Source: Rhodospirillales bacterium (GTDB lineage Bacteria > Pseudomonadota > Alphaproteobacteria > Rhodospirillales > SHVQ01). Taken from it: a stretch of 64,000 bases of DNA. Below, in pieces: positions 1 through 8,533 of the stretch. Below the pieces are notes generated by a model. It searched no databases. It had not been told where the DNA came from and saw only the letters and a program-made list of their open reading frames with translations. The stretch is taken from positions 62,001 to 126,000 of the forward strand of contig SHVQ01000003.1 in the NCBI GenBank assembly GCA_009694195.1, read 5' to 3'. Made by a program: the position numbers and the translations under genes. Numbering within the stretch: the stretch's first letter is position 1; each line of letters opens with the position of its first letter.

Positions 1-1033
1 ACCTAAAACTGTATTCTTGTACTTTGGCGCCCACCGGCCGCCCCCGCACGAGCTCGGCGAGGTAGAAGACAAGGTGACCGCCGTCCAGCATAGGCACGGG
101 CAAGAGGTTGATCAGGCCCAGATTTACCGACAGGGCGGCGATGAAAATCAGCAGATTGACGACCCCGCCTTGCGCCATGTCGCCCGACATCTGGGCGATG
201 CGGATCGGGCCGCCGAGCTGATCGGCCGAGCCGGCGCCGGTCACGAGCTGGCCGAGGTAATGCACGATGTTGGCCATCATCACGAACGTCCGCTCGATAC
301 CGATCCACACCGCCATGGCCGGATTCTGGCGCTCGAACATGGCCTGATTGGGATCGGGGGCGATGCCAAGCCGGCCGACCTGGACTTCCTTGCCGGACTC
401 GTCGGTATCCACTTTCGCTTCCGGCGTCGCGGAGACGGTGATCTCCTGACCCTGACGGCGCACGCCGAGCTTCAACGGCACGCCGGGGCTCGCGCTCACC
501 ACCCGCCGGAGGTCCTCGAACCGATGCACGGGGTCGCCGTTGATCGCAAGGATGGTGTCGCCGGATTTAAGGCCGGCAGCCTCGGCCGCGCTTCCCGGCA
601 GAATGTGCCCGACGCCCGCAAGCGGGACGGGGATCCCGACGAAGCCGGCCACGCACGCAAAAATCACGATCGCGAACAAAAGATTGGCGATCGGACCGGC
701 GGCAACGATCGCCGCCCGTTGACCGAGCCCCTTGTGCTGAAACGAGACGGCCTGCTCTTCGGGCGTCATCGCGACGAGCTCGGCCCCGGGCCCGCTCGTC
801 TCGCCGAACATCTTGACGTAGCCCCCGAGCGGAATGGAGCTGATTTTCCAGCGCGTTCCCGAGCGGTCGGTCCAGCCCCAGATCTCCGGCCCGAAGCCGA
901 TCGAAAAGACCTCGACGCGAACCTTGTTCCGCCGGGCAACCCAGTAGTGGCCCCACTCGTGGACGTAGACGAGAACCGTCAGAACGACGAGGAATAGGAT
1001 GATATAGTACCAGGTAAACCCAAGAAAACTCAT
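1..1033 (-). CDS. rseP: RIP-type zinc metalloprotease RseP (C-terminus cut by window edge)
   Basis: This is a membrane site-2 protease that cleaves substrates within the membrane; in relatives it releases anti-sigma factors (RseA) or processes polarity proteins (MmpA in Caulobacter). Of the visible ~344 residues, the first transmembrane segment carries the zinc motif HEWGH at residues 25-29. A PDZ region lies around residues 120-190. The third metal-ligand motif (NLLPVPMLDGG) lies near residue 315. The ATG start follows dxr by 53 nt in the same direction, and the gene is the last of the frr-uppS-cdsA-dxr-rseP run. Only the final few dozen residues are missing. No defect is seen in the visible part. 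Confidence 0.96.
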   Translation of the reverse strand, partial: MSFLGFTWYYIILFLVVLTVLVYVHEWGHYWVARRNKVRVEVFSIGFGPEIWGWTDRSGTRWKISSIPLGGYVKMFGETSGPGAELVAMTPEEQAVSFQHKGLGQRAAIVAAGPIANLLFAIVIFACVAGFVGIPVPLAGVGHILPGSAAEAAGLKSGDTILAINGDPVHRFEDLRRVVSASPGVPLKLGVRRQGQEITVSATPEAKVDTDESGKEVQVGRLGIAPDPNQAMFERQNPAMAVWIGIERTFVMMANIVHYLGQLVTGAGSADQLGGPIRIAQMSGDMAQGGVVNLLIFIAALSVNLGLINLLPVPMLDGGHLVFYLAELVRGRPVGAKVQEYSFR

Positions 1034-1086
1034 TGGCCTCTTTCCCGTTGGGACGGATGGCAGTGATGCGGGCCTGACGCCATGAC

Positions 1087-2289
1087 TTAAGAGAACTGAG
1101 GCGTCACGGCAACCAATTCTTCAGCGAGTCTGCGAGCAAGGACGTCGGCATCGGCGACATCATCCAGATTTCGCAAGGAAACTCTGGGCGCGCGCTCCAG
1201 GGTTCCTTCTACTACGCGCGCAATGTCAAGGAATCCGATGCGGTCTTCGAGGAATTGTTGCACAGCCACTTCGTTCGCCGCATTCAGATAGGTCGGCGCC
1301 GCGCCACCCTCTTTGAGGGCGTGCCGGGCCAGCCTGAGGGCAGGAAACCGTATGGGATCAGGGCATTCGAAGGTGAGCGTGCCGATCTCCTCCAGCGCGA
1401 GCCGGGGCGCCGGCGTAGCGATTCGGTCCGGCCACGCGAGCGCGTAGCCGATCGGCGTCCGCATGTCCGGGGCGCCCAACTGGGCCAGGACCGAACCGTC
1501 GATATAGGATACAAGACTGTGAATAACTGATTGAGGATGCACAAGAATATCGATCTGATGCTCGCCGACCGGGAACAGATGATACGCCTCGATCAACTCA
1601 AGGCCCTTGTTCATCATGGTCGCCGAATCGACCGAAATCTTGGCCCCCATGTCCCAATTCGGATGGGCCACGGCCTCGGCGGTCGTCACCCGCCGCATCT
1701 CGTCCAGGCTCTTCGTGCGGAAGGGGCCGCCCGACGCGGTCAGAATGATGCGGTCGACTTTCTCCGGGCGCTCGAAATCGAAGACCTGGAAAATGGCGCT
1801 GTGCTCGGAATCGACGGGCAGCAGCGTCGCGCCGTGGGCCCGCACCTCGGCGACCATGAGGTCGCCCGCGCAGACCAGGCACTCCTTGTTGGCAAGTCCC
1901 ACCGTGGTGCCGCGCCGGACCGCCGACAAGGTCGGCTGCAAGCCGGCCGCCCCGACGATGGAGGCCATGACGAAATCCACCGGACGGCCCGCCGCTTCGA
2001 CCACCGCATTGGGGCCGGCGGCGACCTCGATGCCGCTCCCGGAAAGCGCTTCGCGAAGCGCCGCATAGCGCGTCGGGTCGGCAACCACCGCCACCGCCGG
2101 GCGGAATTCCAGCGCTTGGCGCGCCAGCAATGCGACGTTTCGGTTCGCCGTTATCGCTTCGACCACGAACGCATCCCGGTGATGGCGGACGAGATCGAGC
2201 GTGTTGCAGCCGACCGATCCGGTCGACCCCAGCACCGTCACCCGTTTCGCGGCCGCCTTTGGCTTGAGTTTTGCCGGAATTACAACCAT
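1087..2289 (-). CDS. dxr: 1-deoxy-D-xylulose 5-phosphate reductoisomerase
   Basis: Dxr makes 2-C-methyl-D-erythritol 4-phosphate from DXP with NADPH, the committed step of MEP isoprenoid synthesis. The 400-residue length is normal. The NADPH loop GSTGSVG is at residues 21-27, the metal/substrate motif PVDSEHSA is near residue 155, and the substrate loop NWDMGAKISVDSATMMNKG follows at about 205-225. The reading frame stays open upstream into cdsA, but the conserved N-terminus fixes the start at the ATG at 2289, giving a 10-nt overlap with the cdsA stop. Neighbours uppS and cdsA use isoprenoid and phospholipid precursors, a typical alphaproteobacterial grouping. Confidence 0.97.
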   Translation of the reverse strand: MVVIPAKLKPKAAAKRVTVLGSTGSVGCNTLDLVRHHRDAFVVEAITANRNVALLARQALEFRPAVAVVADPTRYAALREALSGSGIEVAAGPNAVVEAAGRPVDFVMASIVGAAGLQPTLSAVRRGTTVGLANKECLVCAGDLMVAEVRAHGATLLPVDSEHSAIFQVFDFERPEKVDRIILTASGGPFRTKSLDEMRRVTTAEAVAHPNWDMGAKISVDSATMMNKGLELIEAYHLFPVGEHQIDILVHPQSVIHSLVSYIDGSVLAQLGAPDMRTPIGYALAWPDRIATPAPRLALEEIGTLTFECPDPIRFPALRLARHALKEGGAAPTYLNAANEVAVQQFLEDRIGFLDIARVVEGTLERAPRVSLRNLDDVADADVLARRLAEELVAVTPQFS

Positions 2290-2981
2290 GCGAGAACGCG
2301 CTCCCTGCCAGTCCATCCTGCCGCTATCTCGACGACGGCCACGGCCAACGCCGCCGCAAAAAGCCCGTCGATGCGATCCATGAGGCCACCGTGGCCGGGG
2401 ATCAGCCTGCTCGCATCCTTGACCCCGAACTTGCGTTTCGCCCATGATTCGGCGAGGTCGCCCATCTGGGAAACGGCGCCGAGCACGGCCCCGAGCGCGA
2501 AGGCCCGGTTCGCGGACCCGCCGCTCAGCAGCATCGCCGCGGCAACGCCTGCGAGGCCCGCCGCGACGATGGCGCCCAGCAGCCCCGCCCACGTCTTGGC
2601 CGGGCTGATCGACGGCGCGAGCTTGGGTCCCCCGAGCGCCCGGCCGGTCGCGTAAGCGCCCGTGTCGGCGGCCCAGACGACGAGAAAGAGCCACAGGATC
2701 GCCTCGCGGCCGCCGGGGCCTTGACGCAGCCACAGCAACGCGAGGCACGGCAACACGATCGCGAGAGCCCCGGCGAGACGCCAGATCGCACGATTGTCGG
2801 GCTTCACGCTGCAAAGCCGCCTCCATTCCCAGGCGAGCACGGCCGCGCCCGCGAGGACCATGAGCTCGAAATAGGGCGAGCCGAAGTAGACGGCCGCCAA
2901 AACCGGCGGGATCAGCACGATCGCCGAGACGAGCCTTTGGCTCAAGCCTCCCGGGCGAACGTCAACTTGCGGCGCCGCCAT
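2280..2981 (-). CDS. cdsA: Phosphatidate cytidylyltransferase
   Basis: CdsA forms CDP-diacylglycerol from phosphatidic acid and CTP at the inner membrane, the branch point for phospholipid synthesis. The family signature is clear near the C-terminus, with SWAKRKFGVKD followed by HGGLMDRID. The N-terminal half is a series of hydrophobic helices. The ATG at 2981 gives 233 residues, shorter than E. coli CdsA, and overlaps the uppS stop by 20 nt. An upstream in-frame start would overlap uppS much further and adds nothing that looks conserved. Overlaps at both ends indicate translational coupling between uppS and dxr. Confidence 0.93.
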   Translation of the reverse strand: MAAPQVDVRPGGLSQRLVSAIVLIPPVLAAVYFGSPYFELMVLAGAAVLAWEWRRLCSVKPDNRAIWRLAGALAIVLPCLALLWLRQGPGGREAILWLFLVVWAADTGAYATGRALGGPKLAPSISPAKTWAGLLGAIVAAGLAGVAAAMLLSGGSANRAFALGAVLGAVSQMGDLAESWAKRKFGVKDASRLIPGHGGLMDRIDGLFAAALAVAVVEIAAGWTGRERVLAWL

Positions 2982-3699
2982 AACGCCTTTCACGCCCCTG
3001 GTACTCCCTGATCGCCTGATCGAAGTCCTGCTTCGCGAAATCCGGCCAATAGGTCTCGAGGAAAATGAACTCGGCATAGGCCAGCTGCCACAGGAGGAAG
3101 TTGCTGATCCGTTTTTCGCCGCTCGTGCGGATCAACAGATCGGGATCCGGAATCCCGGCCGTGAACAGGTGGTCGGCGAAGGCCTGCTCGTCGATCTCGT
3201 CCGGCCGCCGGCGGCCGTCCCGCACGTCCTCGGCCAGCTTGCGCGCCGCGGTCACGATCTCCGTCCGCCCGCCGTAGCTGAACGCGACGATGAGGTTGAG
3301 CGTCTTGTTGCCGGACGTCCGCCGCTCGGCCTGCTCGATGAGCGCCACGATATCGGGGTCGAGACGCTGGCGGTCGCCGATCACCCGGAGGCGGACGCCG
3401 GCCTCGTGGAGCGCCGCGATCTCGCTCCGCAGATAGTACCGAAGGAGCCCCATGAGATCGTTGATCTCGTCGCTCGGCCGGTTCCAGTTCTCCGACGAGA
3501 ATCCGTACAGCGTGAGGTACGACACCCCCGCCTCGATCGCGCTCCGCACGGCCGTCTTCGCCGAGTCCGCGCCGCGCCGGTGGCCCGCCGTGCGGGGCAG
3601 CCCGCGCGCGTTCGCCCAGCGCCCGTTGCCGTCCATGATGATGGCGACATGGACCGGCGGCGACCGAAGGTCGGGACTTGTCAGCGACACGGTTTCCAT
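2962..3699 (-). CDS. uppS: Isoprenyl transferase (undecaprenyl diphosphate synthase)
   Basis: UppS adds cis isoprene units to farnesyl diphosphate to make the undecaprenyl carrier lipid for peptidoglycan and surface polysaccharides. The catalytic motif IMDGNGRWA carries Asp23. The C-terminal motif DLLIRTSGEKRISNF lies near residues 187-201, followed by the conserved WQLAYAEF. The length of 245 residues is usual. It starts at an ATG five nt beyond the frr stop and ends inside cdsA. Family and function are secure; the exact chain length of the product is inferred. Confidence 0.97.
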   Translation of the reverse strand: METVSLTSPDLRSPPVHVAIIMDGNGRWANARGLPRTAGHRRGADSAKTAVRSAIEAGVSYLTLYGFSSENWNRPSDEINDLMGLLRYYLRSEIAALHEAGVRLRVIGDRQRLDPDIVALIEQAERRTSGNKTLNLIVAFSYGGRTEIVTAARKLAEDVRDGRRRPDEIDEQAFADHLFTAGIPDPDLLIRTSGEKRISNFLLWQLAYAEFIFLETYWPDFAKQDFDQAIREYQGRERRYGGAAS

Positions 3700-3703
3700 G
3701 CGG

Positions 3704-4273
3704 TCAGACCTGCATGATCTCCTGTTCTTTCTTCGCCAGCACGGCGTCGATCTTCTTGATGTGGGAGTCCGTCATGTCCTGGACGGACTTCGAATGCTCC
3801 CGATGCTGATCTTCGGAGATCTCGTGGTCCTTTTCCCATTTCTTCAGTTCGTCCATGCCGTGGCGGCGCACGTTGCGCACGTGGACGCGCGCCTCTTCCG
3901 CATACTTGTGGGCGATCTTGGCGAGCTCCTTGCGGCGCTCCTCCGTCAGCGACGGGATCGGAACCCGGATCAGCTGGCCTTCCGACATCGGGTTGACTCC
4001 GAGATTGGCTTCGCGGATCGCCCGTTCGACCCCCTTGACGTTGGCCTTGTCCCAAACCTGGACCGTCAGCAGACGCGGCTCCGGCACCCCGATGGTGCCG
4101 ACCTGGTTGAGCGGCAGAGTTGAGCCGTACGCCTCCACCATGATCGGCTCGAGCAGGTTCGCCGACGCCCGCCCGGTGCGGAGGCCGCCGAACTCTTTCT
4201 GCAGAACCTCAAAAGCGCCCTCCATGCGGCGCAGCAGGTCTTTTTTCAGGACGTTGATGTCGGCCTTGGCCAC
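3704..4273 (-). CDS. frr: Ribosome recycling factor
   Basis: RRF splits post-termination ribosomes together with EF-G in the cytoplasm. The 189-residue protein matches the family length (about 185). It has the typical N-terminal helix, the [16 protein letters not shown] region near residues 29-44, and the three-helix bundle ending in [16 protein letters not shown]. The start is a GTG at 4273. It lies 21 nt downstream of pyrH, the usual order pyrH-frr-uppS. Confidence 0.97.
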   Translation of the reverse strand: MAKADINVLKKDLLRRMEGAFEVLQKEFGGLRTGRASANLLEPIMVEAYGSTLPLNQVGTIGVPEPRLLTVQVWDKANVKGVERAIREANLGVNPMSEGQLIRVPIPSLTEERRKELAKIAHKYAEEARVHVRNVRRHGMDELKKWEKDHEISEDQHREHSKSVQDMTDSHIKKIDAVLAKKEQEIMQV

Positions 4274-4294
4274 GTTCCCCTCTCCTCGCCTTTC

Positions 4295-5017
4295 TCAACC
4301 CCCGCCGACGACGGTGAAGCGACCCTTGCCACTGACGACATCGACGAAAGCTCCCGGCTTCTGAATGGAAAACACGACGATCGGAACCTTGTTCTCGCGC
4401 GCCAGCGAAATGGCGGACGCGTCCATCACCTTGAGGTCGCGGGTCAGGACCTCATGGTAGGTTAGCCTATCAAAACGCTTGGCGTTCTTCACCTTTTTCG
4501 GGTCGGCACTATAGACCCCGTCGACCTGGGTGCCCTTGAACAGCGCCTTGCACCCCATCTCCGCCGCGCGCAAGGCGGCGGCCGTGTCCGTCGTGAAGAA
4601 CGGGTTGCCGGTCCCGGCCGCAAAGATCACGATCCGGCCTTTTTCCATGTGGCGAATGGCCCGCCGCCGGATGTACGGCTCGCACACGTTGGTCATCGGG
4701 ATCGCGGACTGCACCCGGGTCTGCACGCCCTTGGACTCGACAACGCTTTGCAGGGCAAGCGCATTGATCACGGTCGCCAGCATGCCCATGTAGTCGCCGG
4801 TCGTCCGCTCGATTCCCGACGCCGTGCCCTCGAGGCCGCGGAAAACGTTGCCGGCGCCGATGACCAGGCAGACCTGCACGCCGAGCTTGTGGACTTTGAC
4901 GATGTCGGCGGCAATGCGCTCGAGGACTTGGAAATCGAACCCGGACTCGCGCGCCCCCATCAGCGCCTCCCCCGAGAGTTTCAAGAGGACGCGCTTGTAC
5001 TTGGGTGTGGACGGCAT
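4295..5017 (-). CDS. pyrH: UMP kinase
   Basis: PyrH phosphorylates UMP to UDP in pyrimidine nucleotide synthesis as a hexameric amino-acid-kinase-fold enzyme. The 240-residue sequence has the N-terminal KLSGEALMG motif, the GAGNVFRG nucleotide/phosphate segment near residue 55, and the [19 protein letters not shown] region near residues 130-150. It opens with ATG at 5017. The upstream gap to tsf is 244 nt and AT-richer than the genes, so pyrH may have its own promoter. Confidence 0.97.
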   Translation of the reverse strand: MPSTPKYKRVLLKLSGEALMGARESGFDFQVLERIAADIVKVHKLGVQVCLVIGAGNVFRGLEGTASGIERTTGDYMGMLATVINALALQSVVESKGVQTRVQSAIPMTNVCEPYIRRRAIRHMEKGRIVIFAAGTGNPFFTTDTAAALRAAEMGCKALFKGTQVDGVYSADPKKVKNAKRFDRLTYHEVLTRDLKVMDASAISLARENKVPIVVFSIQKPGAFVDVVSGKGRFTVVGGG

Positions 5018-5261
5018 GGGCCGAGCCCCGAAATCTTATTGAATGACGCGCAATGATGACGTTTTGGCGGAAGCGGCGTCGATCATACACGATCGCCTTT
5101 TGCCACAGCCGCGATTTTTCCAGGCGTCGAAAAGAACCCTCTAACCTTCTGAAAAATAAATCGAATTGAGGAAATTCCGGAAGCGACCGGGTCGCGCAAC
5201 GACGAGTCCCGGAACCGAGCGAAAACGCCTGTGAACGAATCTCAGGATCCGAGCCGCGCCG
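5018..5261. other. Intergenic gap between tsf and pyrH
   Basis: This 244-nt gap holds no convincing gene. It is AT-richer than its surroundings, especially at 5125-5180. On the minus strand a TATGAT hexamer at 5087-5082 could be a -10 box for pyrH, but no good -35 is visible at the right distance. No clear T-tailed terminator for tsf was found. Confidence 0.5.
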
Positions 5262-6188
5262 TCAGGCGCCGCGCGCCGCCGCGACCTCGGACGCGAAATC
5301 CTTTTGCGCTTTTTCGATCCCCTCGCCGAGCTTGAAGACGGCGAAGGCTTTCACGTTCACGGGCGCGCCGAGCTCCTTCGCGGCCTTCTGGAGCACGGCA
5401 CCGACCTTGCTCTCGCCGTCGATGGCGTACGTCTGGTCGACCAGACAGACCTCCTCGTAAAACTTGCGGAGCCGGCCCTCCACCATCTTGGCGATGATTT
5501 CCGGGGGCTTGCCGCTGCTCCGGGCCTGTTCGGCGAGCACGTTGCGCTCCCGCTCGATGGAAGCCGGATCGAGGTCGTCCTTGGACACCGATTCGGGTCG
5601 CGCGGCCGCCACGTGCATGGCGATCTGCTTTCCGAGCGTCTCCAGTTTCTTCGGATCCGCCGCGGACTCGAGCGCCACGAGCACCCCGATCTTGCCGATG
5701 CCGGGGGCAAGCGCGCTGTGCATGTAGGACGCGATCGCGCCCTTGTCGACCGAGATCACGGACGCCCGCCGGAGGTTCATGTTCTCGCCGATGGTGGCGA
5801 TCAGGTGCGTGAGCTGCTCGCCGGCGCTCCGCCCGGTCCCCGGATACGGGGCCGCCTTGATCTTGTCGACATCGGCGCCGGCCGCGAGCGCGACGTGCGC
5901 CACGTCACGGACGAACGCCTGGAAGGCTTCATTGCGGCCGACGAAATCCGTTTCGGCGTTCACTTCGACGAGGGCGCCGCGGCTCCCCTTCACGGCGACC
6001 GCGACCAAGCCTTCCGACGCTATCCGGCCCGCCTTTTTCGCCGCCGTCGCGAGGCCTTTGGTCCGCAGCCAGTCGACCGCTCTTTCGAGCGCGCCGCCGG
6101 ACTCGGTCAGCGCCTTCTTGCAATCCATCATGCCGGCGCCGGTCTTGTCGCGCAGCTCTTTGACGAGGGCGGACGTGATTTCGGCCAT
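5262..6188 (-). CDS. tsf: Translation elongation factor Ts
   Basis: EF-Ts is the guanine nucleotide exchange factor that recharges EF-Tu. The protein of 308 residues begins [19 protein letters not shown], with the EF-Tu contact MMDCKKAL near residues 20-27 and the [10 protein letters not shown] motif near 75-85. The frame is open for about 80 codons upstream, but the family N-terminus marks the ATG at 6188. It follows rpsB by 83 nt, the almost universal rpsB-tsf pair. No frame defect is seen. Confidence 0.97.
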   Translation of the reverse strand: MAEITSALVKELRDKTGAGMMDCKKALTESGGALERAVDWLRTKGLATAAKKAGRIASEGLVAVAVKGSRGALVEVNAETDFVGRNEAFQAFVRDVAHVALAAGADVDKIKAAPYPGTGRSAGEQLTHLIATIGENMNLRRASVISVDKGAIASYMHSALAPGIGKIGVLVALESAADPKKLETLGKQIAMHVAAARPESVSKDDLDPASIERERNVLAEQARSSGKPPEIIAKMVEGRLRKFYEEVCLVDQTYAIDGESKVGAVLQKAAKELGAPVNVKAFAVFKLGEGIEKAQKDFASEVAAARGA

Positions 6189-6271
6189 CTTAAACCTCAA
6201 CCCCAATTGTGCGGTGTAACCGCTTGTTCGACCGTTTTTTTGAGGCGGCCCATGCGAGCCGCCAATGCGTT

Positions 6272-7066
6272 CTAGGCCGAGGGTGTCGCCTCGGCGGCAG
6301 GCCCCTCGTCGGCGGCCTTCGGAACGTTCTCGACCGGGCCGCCGGCGGAAGCGCCGATGTCGGCGCCGGACGCCTGCATCTCGGCCTGAATGCCGTCCAG
6401 CACGGCGCCGGACATCAGATCGCAATACATGGCGATGGCGCGGAGCGCGTCGTCGTTGCCGGGGACCGGATAGGCGATGTGCTCGGGATCGCTGTTGGAA
6501 TCGAGGACGGCGACCACGGGAATTCCAAGCGTGTTCGCCTCGGCGACGGCGATCGCTTCCTTGTTCGTGTCGATGACGATCAGGACGTCCGGGAGGCCGC
6601 CCATTTCCTTGATGCCGCCGAGCGCGCGCTCGAGCTTGGTGCGCTCGCGGTCGAGGCCGAGCATCTCCTTCTTGGTCAGGCCCGCGCCCTCGCCGCTCAA
6701 CTGCTCCTCCAATACGCGGAGCCGCTTGATCGACTGCGAGATCGTCCGCCAGTTGGTGAGCATCCCGCCGAGCCAGCGGTGGTTGACGTAGAACTGGCCG
6801 CAGCGCTTGGCTGCGTCCGCGATCTTATCCGCGGCCTGCCGCTTGGTGCCGACGAAGAGCACGCGGCCGCCGCCCGCCACGATGTCGCGCACCGCGCGCA
6901 TGGCCTGGTGCAGCAAGGGCACGGTCTTTTCGAGATCGATGATGTGGATGCCGTTGCGGATCCCGAACAGATAGGGCTGCATCTTCGGGTTCCACCGCCG
7001 GGTGTGGTGGCCGAAATGGATGCCAGCTTCCAAGAGCTGGCGCATGGTAAACGTGGGGAGCGCCAT
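6272..7066 (-). CDS. rpsB: 30S ribosomal protein S2
   Basis: S2 is a late-assembling protein of the small subunit. It begins [20 protein letters not shown], followed by [15 protein letters not shown]. The zinc-independent S2 body runs to about residue 225, then an acidic Ala/Gly/Pro-rich tail to residue 264, an extension common in Alphaproteobacteria. A good ribosome binding site (AGAAGGAAACC) precedes the ATG at 7066. The frame remains open upstream but that part has no S2 character. Confidence 0.97.
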   Translation of the reverse strand: MALPTFTMRQLLEAGIHFGHHTRRWNPKMQPYLFGIRNGIHIIDLEKTVPLLHQAMRAVRDIVAGGGRVLFVGTKRQAADKIADAAKRCGQFYVNHRWLGGMLTNWRTISQSIKRLRVLEEQLSGEGAGLTKKEMLGLDRERTKLERALGGIKEMGGLPDVLIVIDTNKEAIAVAEANTLGIPVVAVLDSNSDPEHIAYPVPGNDDALRAIAMYCDLMSGAVLDGIQAEMQASGADIGASAGGPVENVPKAADEGPAAEATPSA

Positions 7067-7199
7067 GGTTTCCTTCTCCGGTTGGTCCGCCGCGGGCCCA
7101 AAAGTCCGGTTCCCAAGGTTCAGCGAGGGGCCGGACACCGGAGCGACTCCCCGGCTCATCCCGGAAGGCCGCACGCCCGCGTGTGAATTTAGCGCGGCA

Positions 7200-7228
7200 G
7201 AATTAGGCCCAAGCGGCCGGAAATGCAA
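7200..7228 (-). promoter_or_regulatory. Candidate sigma-70 promoter for rpsB-tsf
   Basis: On the minus strand, TTGCAT (7228-7223) and TAATTC (7205-7200) are separated by 17 nt. The boxes lie about 135 nt upstream of the rpsB ATG, in the 233-nt gap between rpsB and the divergent higBA operon. The long leader would allow S2-type autoregulation, but no specific structure was resolved. Inference from consensus only. Confidence 0.45.
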
Positions 7229-7299
7229 GGAGAATCGGGCATTCGTTAGAGTCTCGGCCCCTCCTCTTGTAAAGTGAGAGGTGATAGGTTACATCCTCA

Positions 7300-7578
7300 A
7301 TGATCCAGACGTTTCGTCACAAGGGCCTGCGGCTCCTTTTTGAAAACGGAGATCGCAGGAAGTTGCCTGTCGCCTACGCGGACAAGATCGCGCGCATACT
7401 TGCCCGTTTGGAGGAAGCTTCGGAAGTCCGCAACATGGATTTGCCCGGTTTCCGGCTGCACCCGCTGAAAGGCGATCTTGCCGGGTATTGGGCGGTCTCG
7501 GTTTCCGGTAACTTACGCCTCGTCTTTCGATTCGAGGCCGGCAATGCGCGGGACGTGGATTTGATCGACTATCACTAG
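7300..7578 (+). CDS. higB: HigB/RelE-family mRNA interferase toxin
   Basis: This is a small type II toxin of the HigB branch of the RelE superfamily, expected to cut mRNA at the ribosome. The 92-residue protein has the HigB pattern: an N-terminal [14 protein letters not shown], the central [17 protein letters not shown] block, and a C-terminal [20 protein letters not shown]. The antitoxin gene follows after 10 nt in the toxin-first order typical of higBA. It is divergent from rpsB. Catalytic activity is inferred from family membership. Confidence 0.9.
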   Translation: MIQTFRHKGLRLLFENGDRRKLPVAYADKIARILARLEEASEVRNMDLPGFRLHPLKGDLAGYWAVSVSGNLRLVFRFEAGNARDVDLIDYH

Positions 7579-7588
7579 GAGAAAGGCC

Positions 7589-7879
7589 ATGTCGATGAAA
7601 AACCCTCCGCATCCGGGACTGTCGGTTCGGCATGATTGCCTGGAGCCGCTCGGACTCAGCGTGACAGAGGGTGCCAAGGCGCTCGGTGTCAGCCGCAAAC
7701 AACTTTCCGATATCGTGAACGGCCACGCCGGCATTTCGGCTGAGATGGCGATCCGGCTGGACAAAGCGTTCGGCGGGGGCGCGGAGACGTGGGTCCGGCT
7801 TCAGGCGGCCTACGATTTGGCTCAGGCGATGAAGAAGGCGGATCGGATCGCAGTAAAGCGATTGCCGAGCGCCGCGTGA
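7589..7879 (+). CDS. higA: HigA-family antitoxin (HTH)
   Basis: This is the partner antitoxin and probable autorepressor. The 96-residue protein has an Xre-type helix-turn-helix ([23 protein letters not shown], about residues 23-45), followed by [23 protein letters not shown], which is characteristic of HigA antidotes. The stop is only 7 nt before greB with no terminator between, so higBA and greB probably share a transcript. Confidence 0.9.
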   Translation: MSMKNPPHPGLSVRHDCLEPLGLSVTEGAKALGVSRKQLSDIVNGHAGISAEMAIRLDKAFGGGAETWVRLQAAYDLAQAMKKADRIAVKRLPSAA

Positions 7880-7886
7880 AGACCCC

Positions 7887-8435
7887 ATGAGCAAGGCCTT
7901 CACCAAGGAACGCGAGACCGAGGACGACGATGCGGACGCGCCGGAGCCGCTCCCGCCCGGGCTCAAGAACTACATCACGCCCGCGGGCCTCGCGCGCCTG
8001 CAGGAAGCGCTCGACCGGCTGATCCAGGAGCGGGCAAAGGTCGTCGAAACCGTGTCCTGGGCGGCCGGCAACGGCGACCGCTCGGAGAACGGCGACTACA
8101 TCTACGGCAAGAAGCGCCTGCGCGAGATCGACCGCCGCATCCGGCACATCCGGAAGCGCCTGGAGATCGCGGTGCCCGTCGATCCCAACCGGCAGAAGAA
8201 CCGCGACCAGGTGTTCTTCGGCGCCACCGTCCGCTATGCGGATTCCCGCGGGTCGGAGAAAACCGTGCGCATCGTCGGTGTCGACGAGACGCGCCTCGAA
8301 CAGGGCGAGATCAGCTGGATTTCGCCGGTCGCCCGCGCCCTCCTGAAGGCCTACGAGGGCGACACCGTCGAGGTCCGCACGCCCGCCGGCCCCGAGCCGA
8401 TCCAGGTGATCGAGATTTCGTATCCGGAAAGTTAG
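7887..8435 (+). CDS. greB: Transcription elongation factor GreB
   Basis: Gre factors enter the RNA polymerase secondary channel and stimulate cleavage of backtracked transcripts. The N-terminal coiled coil contains the tip motif NGDRSENGDYIYGKKRLREID (about residues 67-87), whose acidic residues act in cleavage; the DYIYGKKRLREID form is GreB-like rather than GreA-like. The C-terminal FKBP-like domain covers the final 75 residues. An acidic N-terminal extension (ERETEDDDADAPEP) makes it 182 residues, longer than E. coli GreB. The unusual point is its position directly behind a toxin-antitoxin pair. Confidence 0.93.
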   Translation: MSKAFTKERETEDDDADAPEPLPPGLKNYITPAGLARLQEALDRLIQERAKVVETVSWAAGNGDRSENGDYIYGKKRLREIDRRIRHIRKRLEIAVPVDPNRQKNRDQVFFGATVRYADSRGSEKTVRIVGVDETRLEQGEISWISPVARALLKAYEGDTVEVRTPAGPEPIQVIEISYPES

Positions 8436-8448
8436 CCTTTCGCTTTGC

Positions 8449-8522
8449 CGTCATGCCCGGCCTCGTGCCGGGCATCCACGTCTTTGAGGCCATGGATGCG
8501 CGGGTCAAGCCCGCGCATGACG
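8449..8522. repeat. Palindromic intergenic repeat between greB and dnaE
   Basis: This is a 74-bp imperfect palindrome with two short hairpins, beginning CGTCATGCCCGGC and ending GCCCGCGCATGACG. The type is abundant in alphaproteobacterial intergenic DNA. It lies between the convergent 3' ends of greB and dnaE, so it could act as a bidirectional transcript end, although there is no T-tract. Confidence 0.8.
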
Positions 8523-8533
8523 ATGAAGGATCG

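Noticed and set aside
1087..2826. Dxr as a 579-residue fusion with an N-terminal extension
   Set aside because: The extension overlaps cdsA in another frame and has no domain; the family N-terminus begins at the ATG at 2289.
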